A stretch of 64,000 nt of DNA from Roseiarcus sp963753135 (lineage in GTDB: Bacteria; Pseudomonadota; Alphaproteobacteria; Rhizobiales; Beijerinckiaceae): NCBI GenBank assembly GCA_963753135.1, contig CAVWBA010000009.1, forward strand, positions 62,001-126,000, read 5' to 3'. Numbering within the stretch: position 1 is the stretch's first letter; each line of letters starts with the position of its first letter. The notes under the pieces were generated by a model. It saw nothing but the letters and a program-made list of their open reading frames with translations. It searched no databases and had not been told where the DNA came from. A program made the position numbers and the translations under genes. Below are positions 1 to 8,635 of the stretch, piece by piece.

Positions 1-1338
1 GTGGACGTTGCCCGCACGCTCGGGGAGGAAGGCTCGGCGACCGTGACTTTCGCCCTCGACGCGGCCGGACGCGCCAAGCGCGGCCTCAATTTCGGCTCGT
101 GGCTGACCGGGCCGCTCCCCATCAAGCTCAAGGCGCCCTTGACTCGCGCGAGCGCGGAGGTCGAAATCGACCTCACGCCGGCGGGCGTCGACAGTCCGGT
201 TCCCGGGCTCTCGAAGCCACCCGGAAAACCGGGCAAGGCGACCTTCATTGTCAGGCCCACGCCCGAAGGCGCTTCGCTCAGCAACATCGCGATCGAACTG
301 GGCGTGCCGATGTTGCGCGGATCGGCGCAAATGGATCCGGCCGGCGCGATTGAGAGCGCCACGATCACTCAGGCGCGCATTGCGCCGGGCGACGATTTCA
401 AGGTCGAGGTCCTGAACGGCCCCGATTCGCTCAAGGCTTCAGTCCGCGGCGCTTCGCTCGACGCCCGCGCCTTCGTCAAGTCGGTGTTGGATGGGACTTC
501 CTCCGGACAAACCGCGGCGAAAAATTTCGACCTCGACGCCAAAATCGCGACCGTCATTGGCTCCAACAAACAGACGATCACGAACATGGAGCTCACGGCG
601 TTTCGGCGCGGCGGCGAAACACGGCTCGGGAGCTTGCGAGGACGAGTTGGCGGCGGCGCGGTGACGGCGACCGGGAGCGGAGGGGAAACGCGGATCACGA
701 CCTCCGACGCCGGCGCGCTTCTCCGCTTCGCCAATCTCTATTCGCATCTCGAAGGTGGAGACCTCAATCTGCTTCTCCGCTCTCGCGGCGATCAGAGCGC
801 CGGCGAGGCTTTGCTCACCGACTTCGTCCTGCGCGACGAACCGGCGTTTCGTCAGCTCGTCAGCGCTGCGCCACAGCGTGCATCCGAAGGAGGGGCCGCC
901 GCTGTCGATGCGGCCCGCGTTCGTTTTGAGAAGATGACGGCGTCGTTTGAACGCACCCCTGGCAAGCTCGCGATTCAGGATGCGGTTATCTACAATCCGA
1001 GCGTCGGACTTACGGCTCAAGGCGGAATCGATTTCGAACACAACCAAATCGACCTCAGCGGCTCGTTCGTCCCCGCTTACACGGTCAATACAATGTTGAC
1101 GAAGATTCCGCTTGTCGGCGTCCTCCTGAGCGGCGGGGAGCACGACGGGGTTTTCGGCCTCAGCTATCGTGTGCATGGCTCGATGAGCGCTCCAACGCTG
1201 ACCGTCAATCCGCTATCGGCGATCGCGCCAGGCATTTTGCGCCGGATGCTGGGCGCCATCGATGGGACGACCTCCCGCGGCGGCGCTCATGAGCCAGCCG
1301 AGACAGGCGACGTGGTGACGCGCCGGCCGGCGCGGTAG
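1..1338 (+). CDS. AsmA-like/DUF3971 envelope protein, C-terminal part (5' partial)
   Basis: This is the last 445 residues of a large envelope protein. The frame is open at the window edge, so the GTG at base 1 is only where the view begins. The sequence is rich in alternating beta-type segments, and the end ('GIDFEHNQIDLSGSFVPAY', then 'TLTVNPLSAIAPGILRR') is the usual ending of AsmA-like C-terminal domains (YhdP/TamB-like bridge proteins thought to move phospholipid between inner and outer membrane). It converges on tyrS, an arrangement I associate with Hyphomicrobiales. The last 20 residues are hydrophilic and look unstructured. The family is fairly sure; the exact cellular role is inferred. 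Confidence 0.75.
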   Translation: MDVARTLGEEGSATVTFALDAAGRAKRGLNFGSWLTGPLPIKLKAPLTRASAEVEIDLTPAGVDSPVPGLSKPPGKPGKATFIVRPTPEGASLSNIAIELGVPMLRGSAQMDPAGAIESATITQARIAPGDDFKVEVLNGPDSLKASVRGASLDARAFVKSVLDGTSSGQTAAKNFDLDAKIATVIGSNKQTITNMELTAFRRGGETRLGSLRGRVGGGAVTATGSGGETRITTSDAGALLRFANLYSHLEGGDLNLLLRSRGDQSAGEALLTDFVLRDEPAFRQLVSAAPQRASEGGAAAVDAARVRFEKMTASFERTPGKLAIQDAVIYNPSVGLTAQGGIDFEHNQIDLSGSFVPAYTVNTMLTKIPLVGVLLSGGEHDGVFGLSYRVHGSMSAPTLTVNPLSAIAPGILRRMLGAIDGTTSRGGAHEPAETGDVVTRRPAR

Positions 1339-1363
1339 GGCGGGCAGATTGCGCGGCCCTATG

Positions 1364-1376
1364 GACCGCGTCTACA
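1364..1376. repeat. Short copy of a dispersed repeat core (GACCGCGTCTACA)
   Basis: These 13 bases recur exactly at 63432-63444. In both places they supply the TAG stop codon of a minus-strand gene (tyrS here, the AarF-like gene there). The preceding 'CTATGGACC' also occurs near 18550 inside a related repeat. It is probably the edge of an intergenic repeat family; with only two exact copies this is tentative. Confidence 0.35.
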
Positions 1377-2634
1377 CAGCCCTCAGCAGCACGTGCTTCT
1401 TGCGGCCGAGCGAAAGCTTGACGATTCCGCCGGCTTTCAGAGCCTCACGGGTGATGAGCGCCTTCTCGTCGCCAAGCGTCGCGTCGTTGACCCGTAAGCC
1501 GCCGCCGCGGATCTGGCGGCGCGCTTCGCCGGTCGAGGCGACGAGGCCGGCGCGGACGAAGGCGCTGAGCGCGCCTAAGCCCGCTTCGAATTCCGCTCCC
1601 GGCACATCGACTGTCGGCAGGCTCTCCGCCAGCTCCCGCTCCTCGAAGGTCTTTCGGGCAGTGGCCGAGGCCGCTTCAGCGGCGGAACGCCCGTGAAGCA
1701 GCGCAGTCGCCTCGTTGGCCAGCGCTTTCTTCGCTTCGTTGATCTCCGCGCCGGCCAAGCTTTCGAGCCGGCGGATCTCATCGAGCGGCATGAGCGTGAA
1801 CAGCCGCAAGAACCGGCCGACGTCGGCGTCATCGGCGTTGCGCCAGAACTGCCAGTACTCGTAAGGGGCGAGCATCGTCTCGTCGAGCCAGATGGCGCCG
1901 GCGGCGGTCTTGCCCATTTTGGCGCCCGAAGCCGTGGTGATCAGCGGCGAGGTCAAAGCATAGAGCGGCTCGAGCCCCATGCGCCGGCCGAGATCGACGC
2001 CAGTGACGATATTGCCCCACTGGTCGGATCCGCCCATCTGCAGCGTCACCCCGTAGCGCTTGTTGAGCTCGGTGAAATCGTAAGCCTGCAGACACATGTA
2101 GTTGAACTCGAGAAAGGAGAGCTCCTGCTCGCGAGTGAGCCTGAGCTTGACCGAGTCCATGGCCAGCATGCGGTTGACCGAGAAGTGGCGCCCGACCTCG
2201 CGCAGGAAATCGATGTAGTTGAGCTTGGCGAGCCAATCGGCGTTGTCGGGCATGATCGCGTCGTGCTTGCCGTCGCCGAAATGGATGAAATGCGAGAAGG
2301 CCCGGCGAATGCCCGCCTTGTTGGCCTCGATCTCGGCGATGGTCAGGAGCTTGCGGCTTTCGTCCTTGCCTGACGGGTCGCCGACCATGGTCGTGCCGCC
2401 GCCCATCAGCGCGACCGGCTTGCCACCCGTCTCCTGCAGCCAGTGCAGCATCATGATCTGGACGAGCGAGCCGACGTGCAGCGACGGCGCCGTGCAATCG
2501 AAGCCAATGTAGGCGACGAGCGACCCGGAGCGCGCCTTCTCGTCCAGACCGGCGAAATCTGAGCATTGATGGATGAAACCGCGCTCCTGCATCACGCGCA
2601 AGAAGTCGGATCGCGGTTGGAACACGTCAGTCAA
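1372..2634 (-). CDS. tyrS: Tyrosine--tRNA ligase
   Basis: It charges tRNA-Tyr with tyrosine using ATP in the cytoplasm. The 420-residue length is normal for bacterial TyrRS. A class I catalytic core carries the HIGH-type signature as 'LHVGS' (residues about 52-56), the tyrosine-binding stretch 'GGSDQWGN' (201-208) and the KMSKS-type loop as 'KMGKT' (239-243). The C-terminal 60 residues ('GEARRQIRGGGLRVND') form an S4 RNA-binding domain. It reads without frameshift. Its stop codon lies inside a short dispersed repeat, and it converges on the AsmA-like gene. Confidence 0.97.
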   Translation of the reverse strand: MTDVFQPRSDFLRVMQERGFIHQCSDFAGLDEKARSGSLVAYIGFDCTAPSLHVGSLVQIMMLHWLQETGGKPVALMGGGTTMVGDPSGKDESRKLLTIAEIEANKAGIRRAFSHFIHFGDGKHDAIMPDNADWLAKLNYIDFLREVGRHFSVNRMLAMDSVKLRLTREQELSFLEFNYMCLQAYDFTELNKRYGVTLQMGGSDQWGNIVTGVDLGRRMGLEPLYALTSPLITTASGAKMGKTAAGAIWLDETMLAPYEYWQFWRNADDADVGRFLRLFTLMPLDEIRRLESLAGAEINEAKKALANEATALLHGRSAAEAASATARKTFEERELAESLPTVDVPGAEFEAGLGALSAFVRAGLVASTGEARRQIRGGGLRVNDATLGDEKALITREALKAGGIVKLSLGRKKHVLLRAV

Positions 2635-2730
2635 GCTTTATCCTTCAAGCGTTTTTGATGGCGACGTTTACGAGCGCGGGCTGGCGAACGCAACCGCGAC
2701 GTCTGTGCAGGTCGTGGGCCGCCGTCGCGC

Positions 2731-4405
2731 TTATTTTGGCGGGTTGTAGTGATAGGCCCCGACGTCGATCCGACTCCCGCGCCGCGCTCCCTTAATGTCG
2801 ACTGGCGGCGCTTCCGCAGAATTGCCGGCTCCGATCGCGACCGCCCCGGGTCTCAGCCGGAGGTCGTGGACGAACTTCGCGGGATCGAAATTGACAAACA
2901 TGCCGGCGGCGCCGCGGCGATCGATGATGTTGTGGCCGCGCATATTCGCCTGGCTTGTAGACGCCCCATTTCGGCTTGCCGTTCACATAGGTGAGGATCA
3001 GGCATCTCCCGTCAATGGCGAGGCAGATGTTATGGTCCATCGTCATGTTGGGGTCGACGTTATAAATGGAGAGGCCGTTGGCGATATTGTTTCGGATGAT
3101 CACATCGTTGGACGAGGGACCTTGATGTGTCTTGTCGCCGACGGCCACGGCCGGCTTGCAATTGCTAGGCATGGGCAGCAAGCCGTCCGCAACGACGGTG
3201 TTGTTGACAATCTTGCTGTTATGCAGGCTCGCATAGAAGATGCCCCAACAGGCGCTGGTCACGATGACGTTGTTCGTAACGGTCACGTTCGTCCAGTCCT
3301 CGTCGAAGGCGTCGATCCCTTGCAGATAGGTTGGGAACGCGAGCTTCGGGTCCGTCTGTCGGATGGCGAGGTTGCTGTCGATGAGGACGTTCGAGAAGGC
3401 GTTATAGGGCACGCCCCTTAGGAGCGGCCCGTTTTGCCCCTGCGCCACGTCTTCGTGGTTGCCGTCGCCGATGTCGAAGTTGTCGTGGATGTAGTTGTGC
3501 GTGATTGAGATATTGCTTGCAGCGTAGTCGATCCCGTCGTCGCCGAAATGGTCGAGCTCGTTGTGCGAGAATGTCGAGTTGTTGCCCATTACGATCGCGC
3601 CAAAGCGAACATTATGGATGTGCGACCCTGTCATCGCGACGCAGGTCGTGTACGGCATGCCGTTCGCGCCATTGCCAGGCGAACCGATCTCTCGGTAGCC
3701 GCTGCGTCCCTGAGCGACCCACTGCTCCTTGGTCCATCCGTCCGTGCTGTCGGCGGTGCTGATCTGCATGCTCTCCAGGATGATGTCGGCGGTCGGGAGC
3801 GATGCGCCCTGATCCGTTACGGTCACCAGCGCTTGTTTGTTGTTGTTCGCGCCGAACAGGCTCATCACCTTGACGCCCTTGAACACCCACTTGTTGGTCG
3901 AGCGGATGTACAGGGTCGAGAACAACGGCGTCTGTCCGGGCGCGGCCTCGACCGTCACGAAGTCCGAGTTTGGCGTTTGGCTGTTGTAGATTCCAATAAC
4001 GACGTCGCCGTAGTCGCCGCTCATGAGCTTGATTGTGTCGCCGGGCTTGACGGGAGGGGCGCCGGTCTCGTCCGCGACAAGGGCGCGCTTGCCGTCAACG
4101 ACGTGAAGATAAGGGATGCTCGACAGCAGCGGCCGCGCGTAGCCAGAAGCCTTCGGGGCGCCGCTCAACCACCACTGGCTGCTGATCACCGCGTTGAGGC
4201 TATTCCAGGGATGCGCCTGGGAGCCATCGCCGCCCTCGGCCGGCGATTTGCCGTTGACCGGGTCGACCCACCAGACCTTGCCGGTCGGGCCGGGCTCAGC
4301 GCAACCGGGGTAAACCTCAGCCGCGCGGGCGCCGCCGCCGAGCGCGGCGGCAAGGCAGAAAAAAGCGGCGAAGATCAGCGCGCGCGCCCGCTTGTCCAAA
4401 ATCAT
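2731..4405 (-). CDS. Secreted right-handed parallel beta-helix protein (one frameshift)
   Basis: The start is the ATG giving 'MILDKRARALIFAAFFCLAA', a clear signal peptide (basic n-region, hydrophobic core, Ala-Arg-Ala cleavage region); the open frame upstream of it is antisense to thiL and is not used. The body has repeated short 'N-V-I-V / N-N-I' turns ('VTNNVIVTSACWG', 'IIRNNIAN'), typical of pectate-lyase-like or NosD-like beta-helices with PbH1 repeats. The frame breaks near 2950; the true C-terminus ('FVNFDPAKFVHDLRLRPG', ending 'VGAYHYNPPK') continues in the next frame, and the total length of 3n+1 fits one inserted base. The 'IDVGAYHY' ending is common in such proteins. The substrate, probably a polysaccharide, is not identifiable. 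Confidence 0.72.
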
Positions 4406-4633
4406 ACGCAATCTCCGAGCGGATCGCAGGCGAGGGGAAGCCAAAAACGGGTCGACGCGCTTTCTACCGGAAACAATCGGCCAAGAGAAAGGCGCCCGCC
4501 TCGAATGGAGTCCGCGCGCCCCATTCATGGCCCATTCGCCGCAGGGCTTCACGCGACACCGTCCTCCGAATGCGCTAACAGACCAACATTCGCGACCGGT
4601 CATTGGCGCGCCCCATCCGGATTGGCCTTTTCC

Positions 4634-5614
4634 ATGTCGCCTCGCCTCGGCGAAGCCGATCTCATCGCCCGCTATTTCGCCCCCCTCGCCGGGCCGGCCG
4701 GCCTGGAGCTTCGCGATGATGCGGCGCTGATGCGTCCGCTGGCCGGCGAAGATCTCGTGCTGACCACGGATGCGCTCGTCGCGGGCGTCCATTTTTTCGC
4801 CGACGATCCCCCTGGGGCAATCGCCCGCAAGGCGCTCAGGGTCAACCTCTCCGATCTTGCGGCCAAGGCCGCTCGGCCTCTCGGATTTCTGCTCACCCTC
4901 GCGCTGCCGTCCGATTGGCGCGATGAATGGCTCGCGGCCTTCGCCGAGGGTCTCGGCGACGATGTCCTGGCCTTCAAATGCCCCCTCCTTGGCGGCGACA
5001 CGGTCGCGACGCCGGGGCCGCTGACGCTGAGCGTGACCGCGATCGGCGCGGTTGCGCAAGGGCGGATGCCCAGGCGCACGGGCGTGAGGCCAGGCGACCG
5101 CCTCTATGTCACCGGCACGATTGGCGACGCCGCGATCGGTCTCAAAGTCCGTCTGGGCAACGGGCCAGACATTGCGCAGGCGGACAAGGCGTTCCTGCTC
5201 GAGCGGTATCTGACGCCTGAGCCGCGCCTCAAGCTGATCGGCGCGATGGCCGCGCACGCCAACGGCGGCATGGATGTGTCCGACGGCTTTGTCGGCGACC
5301 TCGCCAAGATGCTGGACGTCTCGGGAGTGACCGCGCGCGTGCCGATCTATCGTCTGCCGCTGTCACGGGCCGCGCGCGCGGCGATCGCCGCCGATCCCGA
5401 CCTGTTCGAGGTTGCGGCGACCGGCGGCGACGACTATGAGCTTCTGGCCTCGGCGCCGCGCGACTCCGCGTCCGCCTTCGAGGCGGCGGCGGCGGCTCAA
5501 GGCGTGCCGCTGACGTTTGTCGGAGAAGCCGTCGAGGGCCGGCGCCCGCCGAAGTTCATCGGCCCCGACGGCAATCCGGTCGTCTTCGCGCACGGCGCCT
5601 ACAGCCACTTTTGA
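4634..5614 (+). CDS. thiL: Thiamine-monophosphate kinase
   Basis: It phosphorylates thiamine monophosphate to thiamine diphosphate, the last step of TPP synthesis. The product is 326 residues from ATG 4634. Visible signatures are the N-terminal 'LRDDAALMR', 'TTDALVAGVHFF', the metal/ATP-binding 'LLGGDTVA', 'GGMDVSDGFVGD' and the late 'ATGGDDYELL', in the order known for the ThiL/PurM ATP-binding family. The frame is open far upstream, but that part is antisense to the beta-helix gene, and the first ThiL-like residues start at this ATG. It heads a plus-strand run with the phosphatase 12 bases downstream. NusB, a frequent partner, is absent. Confidence 0.94.
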   Translation: MSPRLGEADLIARYFAPLAGPAGLELRDDAALMRPLAGEDLVLTTDALVAGVHFFADDPPGAIARKALRVNLSDLAAKAARPLGFLLTLALPSDWRDEWLAAFAEGLGDDVLAFKCPLLGGDTVATPGPLTLSVTAIGAVAQGRMPRRTGVRPGDRLYVTGTIGDAAIGLKVRLGNGPDIAQADKAFLLERYLTPEPRLKLIGAMAAHANGGMDVSDGFVGDLAKMLDVSGVTARVPIYRLPLSRAARAAIAADPDLFEVAATGGDDYELLASAPRDSASAFEAAAAAQGVPLTFVGEAVEGRRPPKFIGPDGNPVVFAHGAYSHF

Positions 5615-5626
5615 CAGGGATTAAAA

Positions 5627-6437
5627 ATGACCGAAGGCGCTTCCACGCTCATGGACATGCGGCTGCTCGCGGCGCAGGCGGTCGCGCGCGAGGCCGGCGC
5701 GATGGCGCGGCGGCGTTTCCTCGACCAGTCGTTCACAATCGGCTTCAAGGGTCCGCACGACTATTTGACGGAAGTCGATGGGGAGACGGAGGCCTTCATT
5801 GCGGAGAGGCTGCTTCAGGTTTTTCCGACCGACGGTTTCATTGGCGAAGAGAGCAAGGCTCGGCCCGCGGGCGAGGGCGGCGCGGCATGGGTCGTCGATC
5901 CGATCGACGGCACGGCGAACTTCGCTCGCGGCGTGCCGCATTTCTGCGTCTCGATCGCCTGTGTCGCCAGCGACAGGGTCGAGGTCGGCGTCATTTACGA
6001 TCCGATCCGCGACGAATTGTTCGCAAGCCGGCGCGGCGGAGGCGCCCGGCTCAACGGCGCGCTGATGCGCGCGTCGGGCGTGAGCTCGCTCGCGAGTTCT
6101 GCGGTCGAGGTCGGCTGGAATGTTCGCGCAGGCCCCGAGCAGTTCGTCAACCTCCTCCGGCGGGTCGCTTCAGCCGGCGCTTCGCCGTCACGGAGCGGCT
6201 CAGGCGCGCTCGCGCTCGCTTATGTCGCGGCCGGCCGGCGCGACGGCTTCGTGGAGCACCACATCAATGCCGTGGGATTGTCTTGCGGGGATTCTTTTGG
6301 TCGAGGAGGCGGGCGGCTACGTGAGCGATTATTTGCGCGGCGATGGACTTACCAAGGGCAATGCGCTCGTTGCTTGTGCGCCCGGGGTCAAGGACGCCCT
6401 TATAGCCGCCGCGGCTTTCGAGGGCGTCGCCACATGA
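5627..6437 (+). CDS. Inositol monophosphatase family protein (one frameshift)
   Basis: This is a Mg-dependent sugar/inositol phosphatase (SuhB/HisN-like superfamily). The first metal motif is intact ('EES' then 'WVVDPIDGTANF'). The second signature, normally W-D-x-A-A-G, appears as 'WDCLAG' only after removing one extra base at 6272, where 'gcc tgg gat' reads 'gcc g tgg gat'; the frame then continues through 'ILLVEEAGGYVSD' to the stop at 6437. The length of 3n+1 supports a single insertion, probably a consensus error. The stop overlaps the start of the next gene (ATGA). The substrate could be inositol phosphate, histidinol phosphate or a nucleotide; I cannot tell which. Confidence 0.82.
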
Positions 6438-7304
6438 CCGGAATCACACTGAGTAACGGCGACGCACGGGCGACGATCGCGCTTCTCGGCGCCGAGGCGC
6501 GGAGCATGGCGCATCGCCGGGCGTGATCTCTTGTGGCCCGGCGACCCGGCGATCTGGAGCGACATCAGTCCGATCCTTTATCCGGTCGTTGGCTGGACGC
6601 GCGACGGGGAGGAGCGGGTCGACGGCGTCCGCTATCCGCTCGGCCTGCACGGCTTTGCGCGGTTTGAGACTTTCGCGGTCGAAACATCGACGCCTGACTT
6701 CGCGCGGCTGACGCTCGGCGACAACGCGAACACGCGCGCGGTCTATCCATTCGCCTTTGCGCTTGCGGTCGAATACCGGCTCACTGCCGACGCGCTCGCA
6801 ATCGCCATCGAAGTCGCCAATCCCGGGGACCGGCGCGCGCCATACGCTTGCGGGCTGCACCCCGGTTTCCGCTGGCCGCTCGGCTCGGCGGGGCGCGAAG
6901 GCGCGCTCGTCCAGTTCGAAAGGAACGAGCGGCCCGAGGTTCCGGAACTCGCGCCGGGCGGCCTTGTCCGCGCAACCACCCGTACGATTCCCCTCTGCGG
7001 CCACAATCTGCCGCTCTCGGACGCCCTGTTCGAACATGACGCGCTGTGCTTTCTCGATTGCTTGAGCCGGTCGCTCACTTTCATCGACGCTTCGGGCGCG
7101 TCGATCAGGATGGAATATGAGAGCTTCCAGCACGCCGCATTGTGGACGCGGCCTCACGCGCCGTTCCTCTGCCTCGAGGCCTGGACCGGCTATAGCGATA
7201 CGGACGGATTTGCCGGCGACCTGTTCGAGAAGCCGGGCATGCGGGTGTTGGAGCCGGGGAAACGCGCGCGCCACGAAGCGCGCTTCGTCTTCCGGCCGGA
7301 ATAG
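6434..7304 (+). CDS. Aldose 1-epimerase family protein (one frameshift)
   Basis: It begins at the ATG overlapping the previous stop and reads 'MTGITLSNGDARATIALLG', the usual mutarotase N-terminus. One extra A at 6506 breaks the frame ('agc tgg cgc' reads 'agcatggcgc'); beyond it the protein continues 'RDLLWPGDPAIWSDISP'. The conserved 'GLHGFARFETF' and 'CGLHPGFRWPL' carry the His residues expected to act in ring-opening acid-base catalysis. Corrected length is about 290 residues, matching the LacX-like branch of the family. It sits between the phosphatase and folD with almost no spacing, so it is probably co-transcribed. The sugar substrate is unknown. Confidence 0.8.
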
Positions 7305-7316
7305 GGATCGAGCGAG

Positions 7317-8243
7317 ATGTCTGCGCACGGACGATCGACGGCCGAAGCCTTCGTGCTGAACGGCGCGGCGATCGCCGACGAAACGCTTGCGCAAGTCGCC
7401 GAAGAGGCGCGCGCCCTCGTCGCGCTGGGCGTAACGCCGGGGCTCGCGGTCGTTCTCGTCGGCGACAATCCGGCAAGCCAGAGTTACGTCGCCGGGAAGG
7501 GCAGGGCGGCCAAGGCCTGTGGCTTCCATTCGATCCAGCACAATCTGTCGGCCGAGACGAGCGAAGCGGAATTGCTGGCGCTGGTCCGCTCGCTCAACGA
7601 CGATGCCGCGGTGCACGGCATCCTCGTGCAATTGCCGCTGCCGAAGCACATCGATTCGGCGCGGGTGCTGGAGGCGATCGCGCCCCATAAGGACGTCGAC
7701 GGCTTTCACCCCATCAATGTCGGCCTCTTGTCGATTGGCGAGACGCGCCGCGCGCTCGTCCCCTGCACGCCCGCCGGCGCGATGATCCTGATCGACAAGG
7801 CTTGCGAGCGGCTCGGCTGGTCTCTGCCGGGACTGGAGGCGGTGATCATCGGCCGCTCGAACATTGTCGGCAAGCCGATGGCGCAGCTCCTGCTCGCGCG
7901 CCACTGCACCGTGACCATCGCCCATTCGCGCACGCTCGATCTGCCTTCCGTCGCGCGTCGCGCCGACATCCTAGTCGCGGCCGTCGGCCAGCCGGAGATG
8001 GTGCGCGGCGATTGGGTCAAGCCCGGCGCGATCGTGATCGACGTCGGCATCAATCGCGTGGCCGTTCACGGCCACGACGCTTCCGGCAAGTCCAAGACGC
8101 GCCTCGTCGGCGACGTCGCCTATGCGGAGGCCGCCGCGGTCGCCGGCGCGATCACGCCCGTGCCCGGCGGCGTCGGCCGGATGACCATCGCCATGCTGAT
8201 GGCGAACACGGTCCTGGCGGCGAAGAGGGCGGCTGGGCTTTAA
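7317..8243 (+). CDS. folD: Bifunctional methylenetetrahydrofolate dehydrogenase / methenyl-THF cyclohydrolase
   Basis: FolD interconverts 5,10-methylene-THF, 5,10-methenyl-THF and 10-formyl-THF with NADP, and carries one-carbon units in the cytoplasm. The 308 residues contain the catalytic region 'GDNPASQSYVAGKGRAAK' (Tyr and Lys), 'GILVQLPLPKHID', 'DVDGFHPINVG', 'PCTPAGAMILI' and the Rossmann signature 'IIGRSNIVGKPMAQLL'. The frame is intact. It closes the thiL run; an AT-rich perfect hairpin lies 89 bases after its stop and may act as a terminator. Confidence 0.96.
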   Translation: MSAHGRSTAEAFVLNGAAIADETLAQVAEEARALVALGVTPGLAVVLVGDNPASQSYVAGKGRAAKACGFHSIQHNLSAETSEAELLALVRSLNDDAAVHGILVQLPLPKHIDSARVLEAIAPHKDVDGFHPINVGLLSIGETRRALVPCTPAGAMILIDKACERLGWSLPGLEAVIIGRSNIVGKPMAQLLLARHCTVTIAHSRTLDLPSVARRADILVAAVGQPEMVRGDWVKPGAIVIDVGINRVAVHGHDASGKSKTRLVGDVAYAEAAAVAGAITPVPGGVGRMTIAMLMANTVLAAKRAAGL

Positions 8244-8635
8244 GACGCTCGTCAGCCGCGGGTCGCGACAGCTCGGGGGCTGCTTCCGACACTGGCGCTG
8301 CAACTCAAGGTCGAGTTCATGGCAAGGAAAACCAAATAAAAACAAGGAAAAAAGCTTGGACTTCCTTGTTTTTATTTGGCCGAATCGGGTCTTTTCAACG
8401 AGTTACGGGCGAAAAAATAAAAAAATCTAGCAAGGCTCAACTCGCTTGTCAGGTTGTGTCTCAAGCGCGTCTTTCCATCCTTTCCTCCGCGAAACGCCAG
8501 GAGCGCCGCGCGCGGTCCAGCGAATATGAACATCTATAGCACACTGATCTGATTATCGCAAGAAATGCCCCCACAAAATTCCGTCGGGTTTCGGGATGGA
8601 CAAGAATCAACCGAACGGGGTGCTATCGGTCTGGA
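8244..8635. other. Intergenic region, AT-rich, with an 18-bp perfect hairpin
   Basis: No gene is visible in these 392 bases. The middle part (about 8320-8440) is markedly richer in A and T than the flanks and holds a perfect inverted repeat annotated separately. The base-composition change coincides with the edge of the restriction-modification gene, which suggests a junction of acquired DNA; no flanking direct repeat or integrase was found. Confidence 0.5.
8332..8379. repeat. 18-bp perfect inverted repeat, AT-rich
   Basis: The left arm 'ccaaataaaaacaaggaa' (8332-8349) and the right arm 'ttccttgtttttatttgg' (8362-8379) are exact reverse complements separated by 12 bases. The arms are strikingly AT-rich for this chromosome. 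In RNA they would form a strong hairpin followed by no clear U-run. It could be a bidirectional terminator between folD and the restriction gene, a regulatory site for the latter, or the relic of a mobile element end. Confidence 0.8.

Noticed and set aside
3548..4633. Upstream extension of the thiL frame
   Set aside because: The extra 362 codons are antisense to the beta-helix gene and have no resemblance to ThiL; the enzyme starts at 4634.
6444..7925. Long open frame on the minus strand across the epimerase and folD genes
   Set aside because: It is rich in Arg/Pro/Ala without motifs and lies opposite two recognisable enzymes.
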